A DNA stretch of 64,000 bases from the NCBI GenBank assembly GCA_934277435.1, contig CAKQUE010000001.1:434001-498000 (forward strand), written 5' to 3'. Below are positions 1 to 7,756 of the stretch, piece after piece. The stretch comes from an uncultured Alphaproteobacteria bacterium. GTDB lineage: Bacteria > Pseudomonadota > Alphaproteobacteria > RF32 > CAG-239. The notes beneath the pieces are model-generated. The model searched no databases and was not told the DNA's origin. It was given only the letters and a program-made list of their open reading frames with translations. The first letter of the stretch is position 1; the number at the start of each line of letters is the position of its first letter. Both the position numbers and the translations under genes were made by a program.

Positions 1-839
1 TAGAAGAAATTGCGCTGGTAGACATGGCGCCGCGAGTCGGAATTTTAGTGTGGTCGGTTGTTTGTCTGGCTTTTATTTCCCGCATTCCGGTTTGGCCGTT
101 TCACTCATGGATTGCTTCAGTAAGTATAAATATTAAGAATCCGCTGGTTTATATTATGGTTGATATAATGCCGCTAACCGGATTGTATGGTTTTGCGCGG
201 TTTTGGCCTTTGGCTGTGCCTGATAGTATCAGCCTATATCTGCCCTTTATTGAGATTTTTACGGTTTTGACTATGTTGTTTTTAGCCCTTATAGGCTTAG
301 TCAGCCGAGAATTTATGTATAAGCTGTTTTCATATTCCACTGTTTATTATTTGTTCTTTTTGTTGGCGGTTATTTTGCCGGTTGACACGCTGAAAATGAA
401 TATAGCGTATTCATTATTTATATTTTTGATAGTTACGTCATCTTTGGCGGTTTTGGATTTGCAATTTGAAGAAAAATGTCGGCAGCAGACTTGCGGATAT
501 CGTGGAATTTTAGCTTATATGCCGCGTTTTTCTTTTGTGATGTCATTTTTTGTGTTGACTGCGGTTGGTTTGCCGATATCCTCTTTGTTTTGGAATAATT
601 TTGTGCTGATTTCCGAAATTTTTAGAGAGAGTTTTGGCGTAGGTTTGTGGGTTATGGCGGCTTTGTTATTGGTGGCGCTGGGTTTGTTGCATGAATTATA
701 TGTGATGCGTGATTTGAAACAGCATGAAACTAAGGCGGAAAACATCGAAGATTTGTCGCCTAGACAGCAAATATTCTTGGCTGGAGTTGTTGCAATTTTG
801 TTTCTGTCGTTTTTTAATCCTCTGTGGTTTATTTTTTAG
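1..839 (+). CDS. nuoM: NADH-quinone oxidoreductase subunit M-like, C-terminal part (partial at left edge)
   Basis: The frame is open to the left edge (seven sense codons precede the first Met at 24), so this is the 3' part of a longer gene. The product is a polytopic membrane protein of the Mrp-antiporter/NuoL-M-N family, whose members form a proton-channel subunit of the membrane arm of complex I. The recognisable core is the segment ending PVWPFHSW, matching the VPxxPxHxW region of NuoM, followed by a YGFARF segment and further hydrophobic helices. It lies 9 bp upstream of nuoN, the usual order. It is odd in that residues known to matter for pumping in E. coli NuoM seem replaced: the TM8 lysine position is in SRIP, the next lysine is Leu, and the TM12 glutamate is Asn. 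Assignment rests on weak similarity plus context. Confidence 0.75.
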   Translation, partial: EEIALVDMAPRVGILVWSVVCLAFISRIPVWPFHSWIASVSINIKNPLVYIMVDIMPLTGLYGFARFWPLAVPDSISLYLPFIEIFTVLTMLFLALIGLVSREFMYKLFSYSTVYYLFFLLAVILPVDTLKMNIAYSLFIFLIVTSSLAVLDLQFEEKCRQQTCGYRGILAYMPRFSFVMSFFVLTAVGLPISSLFWNNFVLISEIFRESFGVGLWVMAALLLVALGLLHELYVMRDLKQHETKAENIEDLSPRQQIFLAGVVAILFLSFFNPLWFIF

Positions 840-848
840 GAGAAAAAA

Positions 849-2273
849 ATGGTCGAAAATATATTATATCTTTCTCCGGTATGGATTTTAGGACTCGGCG
901 TTTTGACGCTTTTGTTTTGTTATGCGCGGGAAAGTTCGGTTAGCTTGGTTTTTCGGCTGGCAAAAATTTTTGCATCTTTAGGCTGGGCTACGGCCGTAAT
1001 TTTTTATAACCGTTCGGCTTTTCCTGAAATTATGAGCGCCAACGCCTATACGATTTTATTTATAAATCTAATGTTTTTTGCAATGTGTGCTACATTGTTC
1101 CTGTCTAAAAAGTGGTATGCTAGTATGAATATGACAGGGGCGCTGTTTTGCTGTGGATTGCTGCTATCCGGTGTTTCTGGCGTTTTGTTGGTAACTTCGC
1201 ATAATTTGGGATTGACGGCCGCCGCGGTGTTATTGCTGTTATTTTCAAATTATTTGCTTTTTATACATGCGGACAAGCGAAAAGATATTTATTTAAGCAG
1301 CCAGCTTTATGCTTTTTCAGCGGTTGTGGCGGCAGTATTGCTGATGGTTTGTGTTGGATTTTTATATTGGCAGAATCCAAGTTTAGACTATGATGTGCTG
1401 AGTCATTATTTTGAAAACGGAGCCGAAAAAAACGTATTGTTTTTAATGGCAGCGGCTTTGGTTTTGATTTTTGTATTTTTATTGGGTTTGTCGCCTTTGC
1501 ATTTTTGGTATACTGAAACCACCGGACAAATCGTGCTGCCCGTATTCAGCTATTTTACATTAGTTCCGGTGGGCATCTGCTGGGCGGCTTTTATAAAACT
1601 CAACGCCCACGTGCTGTCGGCTATGGAATCAAGTTTGACTTTGTTATATCAGGGATTGGCCTTGTTATCATTATTTATGGGAGCTATTGGGGCTTGCAGC
1701 GGTAAAAATATCCGCAAAATTTTTGCTTTTGGAGTGGTCTATCAACAGGGAATAGTGTTTTTGATTTTGCAAAGACTAACACCGGATGCATTAAATACGG
1801 CTTTTATATATATGTTTGTATATTTATTGGCCATGTATGGTGTATGCGCTTGTCTATATGGGCTTAAAAATAAAGGAGAATATTTGTTTATGCTCAGTGA
1901 CTTTGAAGGAGCTGCTTTTCGGCGTCCATATATTGCGGCGACGATGACCATATTTTTGTTTTCGCTGATTGGTTTTCCGCCGTTTTTGGGATTTTTAGGG
2001 CTTTTTTCAGTTGTAAACGATTTAATTCAACATCATAATATTTTTCAGCTGGGATTATTGTTTATAGCTTTACTGATTTTATCTTACGCATATTTGCAAA
2101 TAATCAAAACTATGTATTTTGAAAACAGCAATATCGCTTTTGATCGAGCCGATAGGGGAATTTATCTGGCAATTATGCTGACCGTACTGCTGATGATTTT
2201 GATAATGTTGCAGCCGCATTATTTGATACAAGATTTGGAATGGATTTTGGAAGGTGCTTTGACATGGCAATAG
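849..2273 (+). CDS. nuoN: NADH-quinone oxidoreductase subunit N-like
   Basis: This 474-residue polytopic membrane protein has about 14 hydrophobic segments, the normal NuoN size. Family marks are the SPLHFW motif near residue 217, corresponding to VPFHLW in NuoN, the NIRKIFAF loop before a helix, and the LIGFPPFLGFLG segment near the C-terminus. An AGGAG-type site precedes the ATG. It follows nuoM by 9 bp and overlaps birA. By alignment from memory with E. coli NuoN, the TM5 glutamate and the channel lysines (positions equivalent to 217, 247 and 395) are all hydrophobic or proline here, and the conserved His of HLGY is Gln. A structural membrane-arm role without proton pumping is possible. 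Identity as NuoN rests on context plus these motifs. Confidence 0.8.
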   Translation: MVENILYLSPVWILGLGVLTLLFCYARESSVSLVFRLAKIFASLGWATAVIFYNRSAFPEIMSANAYTILFINLMFFAMCATLFLSKKWYASMNMTGALFCCGLLLSGVSGVLLVTSHNLGLTAAAVLLLLFSNYLLFIHADKRKDIYLSSQLYAFSAVVAAVLLMVCVGFLYWQNPSLDYDVLSHYFENGAEKNVLFLMAAALVLIFVFLLGLSPLHFWYTETTGQIVLPVFSYFTLVPVGICWAAFIKLNAHVLSAMESSLTLLYQGLALLSLFMGAIGACSGKNIRKIFAFGVVYQQGIVFLILQRLTPDALNTAFIYMFVYLLAMYGVCACLYGLKNKGEYLFMLSDFEGAAFRRPYIAATMTIFLFSLIGFPPFLGFLGLFSVVNDLIQHHNIFQLGLLFIALLILSYAYLQIIKTMYFENSNIAFDRADRGIYLAIMLTVLLMILIMLQPHYLIQDLEWILEGALTWQ

Positions 2274-3001
2274 CAGATAAATGGGGTTATTATTTATTTG
2301 ATGAAGTTGGCAGTACTAATGATGTTATAAAAGATTATTGTGGCGAATCCGGCAAATATGTGGCGGTGGTTGCGGAATCTCAAACTTTGGGACGCGGCAG
2401 ATTGGGGCGCAATTGGAAAAGTCCAAAAGGAAATTTATTTTTTTCTTTGGCGTTTGAGTATGAATTGCAACGGGCTGGAGAATTGGCGTTTGCGGCTTCG
2501 CTGAGTCTGTTGCAGACGGTTAAAAAAATTGCTCCGTTTGCCGATATAAAATTGAAATGGCCGAATGATGTGTTGTTAAATAATGCAAAAATGAGCGGAA
2601 TTTTGCTTGAAAAAGGTCCTGAAAAGTATATGATTATCGGTATAGGCGTTAATGTGGCCGCCAGTCCGGAAATTGATAACGCCGTTTATAAGATTACATC
2701 ACTGGCCGATGCGGGGATAAAAATAGAAGCGCTAAAGCTGTTGCGCCTGTTTATAGAAAGTTTTTCGCAGAATTTGAGCTTACTGCAAACTAATGGTTTT
2801 GCGGTTCTGCGCGAGGAATGGCTCGAAAATGCCAAAAATTTGGGGAAAGAAATTACTGTTCGCCAAAGTGGCAAAGAAGAAAAAGGTATTTTTGCCGGAA
2901 TAGATGAAAATGCCGCGTTGTTGTTAAAAACGCCTGCCGGTACAAAACGAATATTGGCGGGAGATGTGTTTTTTGAAGAGATGAATAAAAAAGATGAGTG
3001 A
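2264..3001 (+). CDS. birA: Biotin--[acetyl-CoA-carboxylase] ligase
   Basis: The protein activates biotin with ATP and attaches it to the carrier lysine of biotin carboxylases. The catalytic signature GRGRLGR is at about residues 43-49, KWPNDV at 98-103 and AKMSGILLE after it, followed by the small C-terminal domain. At 245 residues it lacks the N-terminal helix-turn-helix of E. coli BirA, so it is a group I ligase without repressor function. I chose the ATG at 2264, which has GGAAGG about 9 bases upstream and overlaps the nuoN stop. An in-frame ATG at 2240 would add eight residues. The nuoN-birA-rnj order is common in alphaproteobacteria. Confidence 0.93.
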   Translation: MAIADKWGYYLFDEVGSTNDVIKDYCGESGKYVAVVAESQTLGRGRLGRNWKSPKGNLFFSLAFEYELQRAGELAFAASLSLLQTVKKIAPFADIKLKWPNDVLLNNAKMSGILLEKGPEKYMIIGIGVNVAASPEIDNAVYKITSLADAGIKIEALKLLRLFIESFSQNLSLLQTNGFAVLREEWLENAKNLGKEITVRQSGKEEKGIFAGIDENAALLLKTPAGTKRILAGDVFFEEMNKKDE

Positions 3002-4658
3002 ATTTAAAAAAGAAGGAATTTATTTTTTGCCTTTGGGCGGAGCCGATGAAATCGGGATGAATATGTATATGTATGCGGTTGACGGCAAGATAATTGTGGT
3101 TGATGCCGGTTACGGCTTTTTATTGGACGATTATCCAGGAATGGAGTTGGCTTATGCTTCGCCGGAATTTTTGGACGCATATAAAGACGATATCGAAGGT
3201 TTGTTTATTACGCACGGGCATGAAGACCATTTGGGGGCTATCGCACAAATTTGGCCGCATTTGCAGTGTCCGGTTTATGCAATGGATTTTACTTTGGGAT
3301 TGATTAAATCTCGTTTGGCGGAATTTAAAATGGAAGATGTAGTTCCATTGGTTTCGGTAAATCAGCAAAGAACAGTAGAGTTGCCTAATTTTAGCGTTGA
3401 GTTTATCTCAATTGCGCATTCGGTGCCGCAGACCTGTGCTTTGGCTATCCGCACAAAATACGGCAACATATTGCATGCAACCGATTGGCGTTTTGATGAT
3501 GAGGCGCTTTCTATGCTGCCAACAGATTTTGACGCTCTAAAAAAACTTGCGGATGAAGGCGTTTCGATGTTGGTTTGCGATTCAACCAATATTATGGTGG
3601 ATAAAAAATCACCGTCAGAAGCAGAAGTGCGCAAAAGTTTGATGGAAATTATTCCGCAAATTGAAGGTGGTTTGATTGTAACTTGTTTTGCGTCTAATCT
3701 GATGCGTTTAGAAAGTTTGATTTTGGCGGCCGACAAAGCCGGAAGAACTCCGGTGCTGTTGGGGCGTACATTAATTAATAATATAAAAATAGCCAAAGAA
3801 TGCGGCTATTTACAAGATTTGCCGCCTGTTCACACTATGGAGGAAGCAAAGGATATTCCAGCGGATAAAGCGCTTTATATTTGTACCGGTTCACAGGCAA
3901 ATTATCGTAGCGCGTTGAGTATTATTGCAAACGGCGAAAGCAAATATATAAAGCTGGATAATTCGGATACGATTATTTTCTCGTCTAAGATGATTCCGGG
4001 AAATGAAGATAAAATCGAACGTATGCAAGATAAATTGGTAGCGCAGGGAGCAACAGTAATTACTGATGAAACTGAGTTGGTTCATACTTCTGGACACGCT
4101 GGCCGCGAAGATTTGAAACGTATGTATGATTTATTGAAACCGGCTGTGGTGCTACCGGTACATGGAGATAAAAAGTTTATTCGCGAACATAAGCGTTTTG
4201 CCTTGAGCTGCGGTATTAAAGAAGTTTTTTCGGCGCGTAATGGCGATATGTGTTTGCTGCACAACAATCATATTGAACTTTTGGAACAAGTTTTTAGCGA
4301 TATTATTGGTTGGGATAGAAACCGTCCGGTTTCGCTTGGTTCTCAACTGATTAAAAACCGCCGCCGTATAGCATTTAATTGCAGTATGTTTATCAGTGCC
4401 GTAATTAAAGATAAAAAGTTGCTGGACTTGCAGATGTCGTCTATTGATATTTTGGAAGAAAATGATTGGGATAAATTGGCTGACGAAATTTTGGCAACAG
4501 TTAAACCGCTGATAGAGAAAAAATTGCTTGAATGTGAAAATCATACGCAAATAGAAGATTTTATCCGCGGGCAGATTCGCCGCCGCGTTTTTGCGGCAAC
4601 CGAGATTAAACCGGTGACATTGTTGCATGTGGCATTTTTGGATAATGAATCAGAATAA
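2994..4658 (+). CDS. rnj: Ribonuclease J
   Basis: This is a metallo-beta-lactamase/beta-CASP nuclease of 554 residues acting as 5'-3' exonuclease and endonuclease on RNA in the cytoplasm. It is the usual replacement or supplement for RNase E functions in alphaproteobacteria. The zinc-binding motif HGHEDHLGA is at residues 74-82. The LVCDSTN and HTSGHAG segments mark the beta-lactamase and beta-CASP parts, and PVHGD follows near residue 385. The start overlaps birA by 8 bp, implying translational coupling. A hairpin with a T-run ends the transcript just after the stop. Confidence 0.95.
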   Translation: MSEFKKEGIYFLPLGGADEIGMNMYMYAVDGKIIVVDAGYGFLLDDYPGMELAYASPEFLDAYKDDIEGLFITHGHEDHLGAIAQIWPHLQCPVYAMDFTLGLIKSRLAEFKMEDVVPLVSVNQQRTVELPNFSVEFISIAHSVPQTCALAIRTKYGNILHATDWRFDDEALSMLPTDFDALKKLADEGVSMLVCDSTNIMVDKKSPSEAEVRKSLMEIIPQIEGGLIVTCFASNLMRLESLILAADKAGRTPVLLGRTLINNIKIAKECGYLQDLPPVHTMEEAKDIPADKALYICTGSQANYRSALSIIANGESKYIKLDNSDTIIFSSKMIPGNEDKIERMQDKLVAQGATVITDETELVHTSGHAGREDLKRMYDLLKPAVVLPVHGDKKFIREHKRFALSCGIKEVFSARNGDMCLLHNNHIELLEQVFSDIIGWDRNRPVSLGSQLIKNRRRIAFNCSMFISAVIKDKKLLDLQMSSIDILEENDWDKLADEILATVKPLIEKKLLECENHTQIEDFIRGQIRRRVFAATEIKPVTLLHVAFLDNESE

Positions 4659-4687
4659 ATAACATAATATATCATATAAGAATGATG

Positions 4688-4721
4688 AAAGACTGTGATT
4701 TTAAATCATGGTCTTTTTTTT
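4688..4721 (+). terminator. Rho-independent terminator after rnj
   Basis: The stem pairs AAGAC with GTCTT and TGATTT with AAATCA around a very short loop, and runs straight into eight T. It lies 30 bp after the rnj stop and separates the nuo-birA-rnj transcript from the next gene. Confidence 0.85.
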
Positions 4722-4732
4722 ATACAAAAGAC

Positions 4733-4759
4733 TTGACAAACAACCGGGGGGGGTAAACT
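4733..4759 (+). promoter_or_regulatory. Sigma-70-like promoter with a G8 tract in the spacer
   Basis: A perfect -35 box TTGACA lies at 4733-4738 and a -10-like TAAACT at 4754-4759. The 15-base spacer contains eight consecutive G at 4746-4753. The spacer is shorter than the 17 bp optimum, and its length would change with the tract length. The gene that follows starts at 4792 after an AGGAG site. The promoter call is by consensus only. Confidence 0.6.
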
Positions 4760-4791
4760 GGAGGCGTGAACACTTTATAGGAGAAGTAATT

Positions 4792-5466
4792 ATGATTACC
4801 AATGCTGATGCAGAAAAAAAATTTACCTCAAACAATGTTATTGAAGCTGAGCCGACGGGTATTCGCCGTGTGATTATTCCAGCTTATGGATTTGCTGGTG
4901 CAACTCCTCAAAAAAGACAGGAATGGGGAGCAGACGGACCTTTTATGGAAGATGTTCAAGGATATAAATTTAATAATCCCAAAGATAATGCTGACCAAAT
5001 ATTAAAAAAGAACGACGGAGTTCTTATTTGCTATGATGCTCCAGGGCGAGTAGATAAAATTAATAAATATCTAGAAGAAAATCCTAAAACATTTAAAGAT
5101 GTAGTTCATTTGAAAAAATTCATTTCATTTATGCAACAAGAAACTGGCGATGTGTGGGATACTGACGTTAATTTTGCGGCCGGCTTAAAAAATGCTCCGG
5201 CTAAAGAAGATATTAAACCAGGCAAGGTGTTTACCGGCATAAAAGCAAAAGAAGCGGTTACAGCTTTTAGGGTAAAAGAAGGTGAACAGTTTGAAGGTGC
5301 AGAAGGCACGCCGCAAACTGCAGGTAAAGGTGGTGCCTATGTTATCAAAGATAAAAGCGGTATAAGAATGATTCAAGCGGCAGAATTTGCTAAGGCTTAT
5401 ACTGTGACCAAGGAACCGCAAAATAATATTAATACGCGTGTAAATTCTACATTGGAAAATAACTAA
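4792..5466 (+). CDS. Hypothetical protein with PGDYG-like C-terminal segment
   Basis: I do not recognise the full 224-residue protein. It is soluble, with no signal peptide or membrane helix. The last 70 residues (TAFRVKEGEQFEG ... GGAYVIKDKSG ... AAEFAKAYTV) loosely resemble the small PGDYG-type domain seen in phage and bacterial proteins, which is weak evidence. The start is the ATG at 4792 with AGGAG 8 bases upstream. An in-frame ATG at 4708 lies inside the rnj terminator and is unlikely. The gene is monocistronic: its own promoter carries a G8 tract, and a strong bidirectional terminator follows it. Confidence 0.8.
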   Translation: MITNADAEKKFTSNNVIEAEPTGIRRVIIPAYGFAGATPQKRQEWGADGPFMEDVQGYKFNNPKDNADQILKKNDGVLICYDAPGRVDKINKYLEENPKTFKDVVHLKKFISFMQQETGDVWDTDVNFAAGLKNAPAKEDIKPGKVFTGIKAKEAVTAFRVKEGEQFEGAEGTPQTAGKGGAYVIKDKSGIRMIQAAEFAKAYTVTKEPQNNINTRVNSTLENN

Positions 5467-5490
5467 AAGAACTATTAGTTAACAAAAAAA

Positions 5491-5523
5491 ATCCCTGTAA
5501 TTTAAATTACAGGGATTTTTTTG
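5491..5523. terminator. Bidirectional terminator
   Basis: A perfect palindrome of ATCCCTGTAATTT with its complement is flanked by A-runs on the left and T-runs on the right. It serves the + gene ending at 5466 and the - gene ending at 5524. Confidence 0.9.
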
Positions 5524-6717
5524 TTATTCAAACGAAAACGGCGAAACAAGATAACTATTTTGAATTATGTTGTATAGCTCGTTGTATGTTTGCAAATATT
5601 GTTGGCGCAATTCAGATGGTTCTGGCGGCAAATTATTAATTTGCTGTGCGACTTTATTCAAATTGCTGCGCGAATCGGCAATCAGTTTAACAAACTCGGC
5701 TAAGGCTGGTATTTCAGAAAAATCATCAACAAACTCTACAGAATATAGAAATTTTTGATGATAAACCAAAAAATCTTGACATTTATCCAACAGACAGTCG
5801 ACATTCAAACGCTTAATATATACATTGGCGTAAAATTGCTTATCTGTGTGTGCATTTATAATGCACATTTCTGCAGGGTCAACATACGCAAACGTTTCTG
5901 TCGGCGTTTCAAAATCCTCGTCTTCTAGCGACATTTGTTTATTTGCTTGCCACATATTAAAGATGGAGTGCATATATTCATGTACATTGGCGAGCAAACT
6001 GCTTTGGGGTAAAAAGCCGCGTTCAAGGTTCACTCTGTCGTCAAAATACGGCGAATTATAGGCAAAAGCCAAACACGTGCGTTCATCTGTAGTCAACTTG
6101 GTTTCGTTAGTCTTGGAGGCTTGCAACGCCTGCAAAAAACCATTATAGTCAGCGATATTTATGTATGCTTTCATAATATCTCTGAAAGTGTAGCTATAGA
6201 TGTCGGCCTTTAGTTTGTCGCCGTATAAACACTCCAGCGTCAATAACAGGTTGCGCTTTAATTTACTTTCTTTTTCATTTATAGATGCAAAAATAGATTG
6301 ATAGCGCAAATCCATAGATTCCATCAAGGTTATAACGACTTCATCTTGTAAGTTTAGAGCCCAGCAATAGGCCGTAATAAGAGCGTCTGAGGATAGAGTT
6401 TGCTTAATATTAATTCGGCATATTTGGGAGATTGCTTTTACAAAATCGTACTGCCAAGGAATTGGAGTATAAAAACGAATCCTGTCGATGGATTTTTGGA
6501 ATGATTCGTAACTACAATCCACCCATTCGGCCAATTTCCAAAGATTGTCCAAATCATCAGTATTCTCGCCAAATTTGAAACAAATTGTTACGTCGTACGT
6601 CACCTCTTTCAAATCTGTCAAGAGCAACCCGTGCTGTTGCAATAACATTGTTAAAAAAATGTATTGCCACAGTTCGTCCTTTTGAAGTAAATGCTTCTTT
6701 AAACTGTCTTTGTCCAT
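5524..6717 (-). CDS. Hypothetical protein with an HExxH motif
   Basis: The 397-residue protein is not recognised. It is mostly helical and soluble, without a signal peptide. An HEYMH motif at about residues 246-250, in the context ANVHEYMHSIF, fits the zinc-binding HExxH of metallopeptidases. No third ligand can be assigned with certainty, so peptidase activity is only a possibility. I chose the ATG at 6717. A TTG at 6744 is in frame but lies inside a 13-bp inverted repeat. Neither start has a clear Shine-Dalgarno sequence. It stands alone between a terminator and lpxK. Confidence 0.75.
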   Translation of the reverse strand: MDKDSLKKHLLQKDELWQYIFLTMLLQQHGLLLTDLKEVTYDVTICFKFGENTDDLDNLWKLAEWVDCSYESFQKSIDRIRFYTPIPWQYDFVKAISQICRINIKQTLSSDALITAYCWALNLQDEVVITLMESMDLRYQSIFASINEKESKLKRNLLLTLECLYGDKLKADIYSYTFRDIMKAYINIADYNGFLQALQASKTNETKLTTDERTCLAFAYNSPYFDDRVNLERGFLPQSSLLANVHEYMHSIFNMWQANKQMSLEDEDFETPTETFAYVDPAEMCIINAHTDKQFYANVYIKRLNVDCLLDKCQDFLVYHQKFLYSVEFVDDFSEIPALAEFVKLIADSRSNLNKVAQQINNLPPEPSELRQQYLQTYNELYNIIQNSYLVSPFSFE

Positions 6718-6737
6718 AATGATAGGAATAAAATAAT

Positions 6738-6773
6738 GAAACAATAAAATAGAATTAACGATTTTATTGTTTC
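6738..6773. repeat. 13-bp perfect inverted repeat upstream of the HExxH gene
   Basis: GAAACAATAAAAT at 6738-6750 is exactly complementary to 6761-6773, with a 10-base loop. It lies between the lpxK stop (6791) and the start of the next minus-strand gene. No T-run follows on the minus strand, so it could be a weak terminator, an operator or a leader hairpin. Confidence 0.6.
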
Positions 6774-6790
6774 ACAGTAAGTGTTTTTTG

Positions 6791-7756
6791 TCAAGCGGTA
6801 GGAGATATTTTTTTGCGGATAAATTCAGTAAGCTGTTCTGGATTATCCCAAACTACAGCGATTTCAAGAACTTTTATATCTTTTTGCAAAAGGTGCGGAA
6901 TTTTGACATAATCTTTACTGGTGGTATAAACTTCTGCATTGAGTGTTCGAGCTTTTTCTAAAATTTTATCCAGTTCTTCGCGGCTGTAAAAATGGTGATC
7001 CGGAAAATCTATGGTTTCTACCACATTAAATCCCTGTTGGCATAAGGTATGATAAAATTTTTGTGGGTGACCAATTCCGGCAAAGGCCACAACATTAGGA
7101 TTTTCTATATTACAGGTTTGCACTGCTTCGGTATGAGCATAAAAAACGGGTAAGCCGCTTTTTTCGGCCAGATTGTGTTTGTCTTTGCCCAAAATTACTA
7201 AAGCGTCAGCGCGTTTAATGCCGTTGCAAAAAGTTTCGCGCAGTGGACCGGCCGGAATTATTTTTCCATTGCCGATACCATAAGTTCCGTCAAAAACCAA
7301 AAAGGAAAGATTTTTGCGTAAAGTCGGATTTTGAAAACCATCGTCCATAACAATAACATCGGCGCCGTTTCTTATGGCTAATTCCGCACCGGCATAGCGA
7401 TTGGCGTTTACAACAACCGGAGCTTGCTGTGACAACAACAGCGGCTCATCGCCGACTTCGGCTGCCGTGTGCTTTTTGTTGTTAACTATTACATTTTGCA
7501 GCTGTCCGCCATAACCACGAGTCACAAAATAGGGGTGATACATTTCAATGCCCAAAAGTTTAGCAATAGAAATGGAAACCGGTGTTTTTCCAGTGCCGCC
7601 GGCGGTAATGTTGCCAACACAGATTACAGGTATTTTAACCTTTTTCGGCTTTACAATTTTTAAACGTGCCTGTGTCAAAGCGCCGTACACCCACCCAAGC
7701 GGAGCTAATATTTTAGAAATAAAGGAATTTGACTGCCAATATTTAGGTGTTTTCAT
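6791..7756 (-). CDS. lpxK: Tetraacyldisaccharide 4'-kinase
   Basis: The enzyme phosphorylates the 4' position of the lipid A disaccharide precursor at the inner membrane. The Walker A region GNITAGGTGKTP is at residues 48-59, and the N-terminal hydrophobic helix (PLGWVYGAL) is typical. DDGFQNP near residue 135 is the conserved LpxK signature. The ATG at 7756 gives 321 residues, the usual length, and overlaps the end of waaA by 14 bp, so the two are translationally coupled. The frame is open further upstream but only within waaA. Confidence 0.95.
   Translation of the reverse strand: MKTPKYWQSNSFISKILAPLGWVYGALTQARLKIVKPKKVKIPVICVGNITAGGTGKTPVSISIAKLLGIEMYHPYFVTRGYGGQLQNVIVNNKKHTAAEVGDEPLLLSQQAPVVVNANRYAGAELAIRNGADVIVMDDGFQNPTLRKNLSFLVFDGTYGIGNGKIIPAGPLRETFCNGIKRADALVILGKDKHNLAEKSGLPVFYAHTEAVQTCNIENPNVVAFAGIGHPQKFYHTLCQQGFNVVETIDFPDHHFYSREELDKILEKARTLNAEVYTTSKDYVKIPHLLQKDIKVLEIAVVWDNPEQLTEFIRKKISPTA

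Noticed and set aside
4708..4791. Upstream extension of the gene at 4792, beginning at ATG 4708
   Set aside because: It starts inside the rnj terminator and upstream of the likely promoter. The ATG at 4792 has a good ribosome site.
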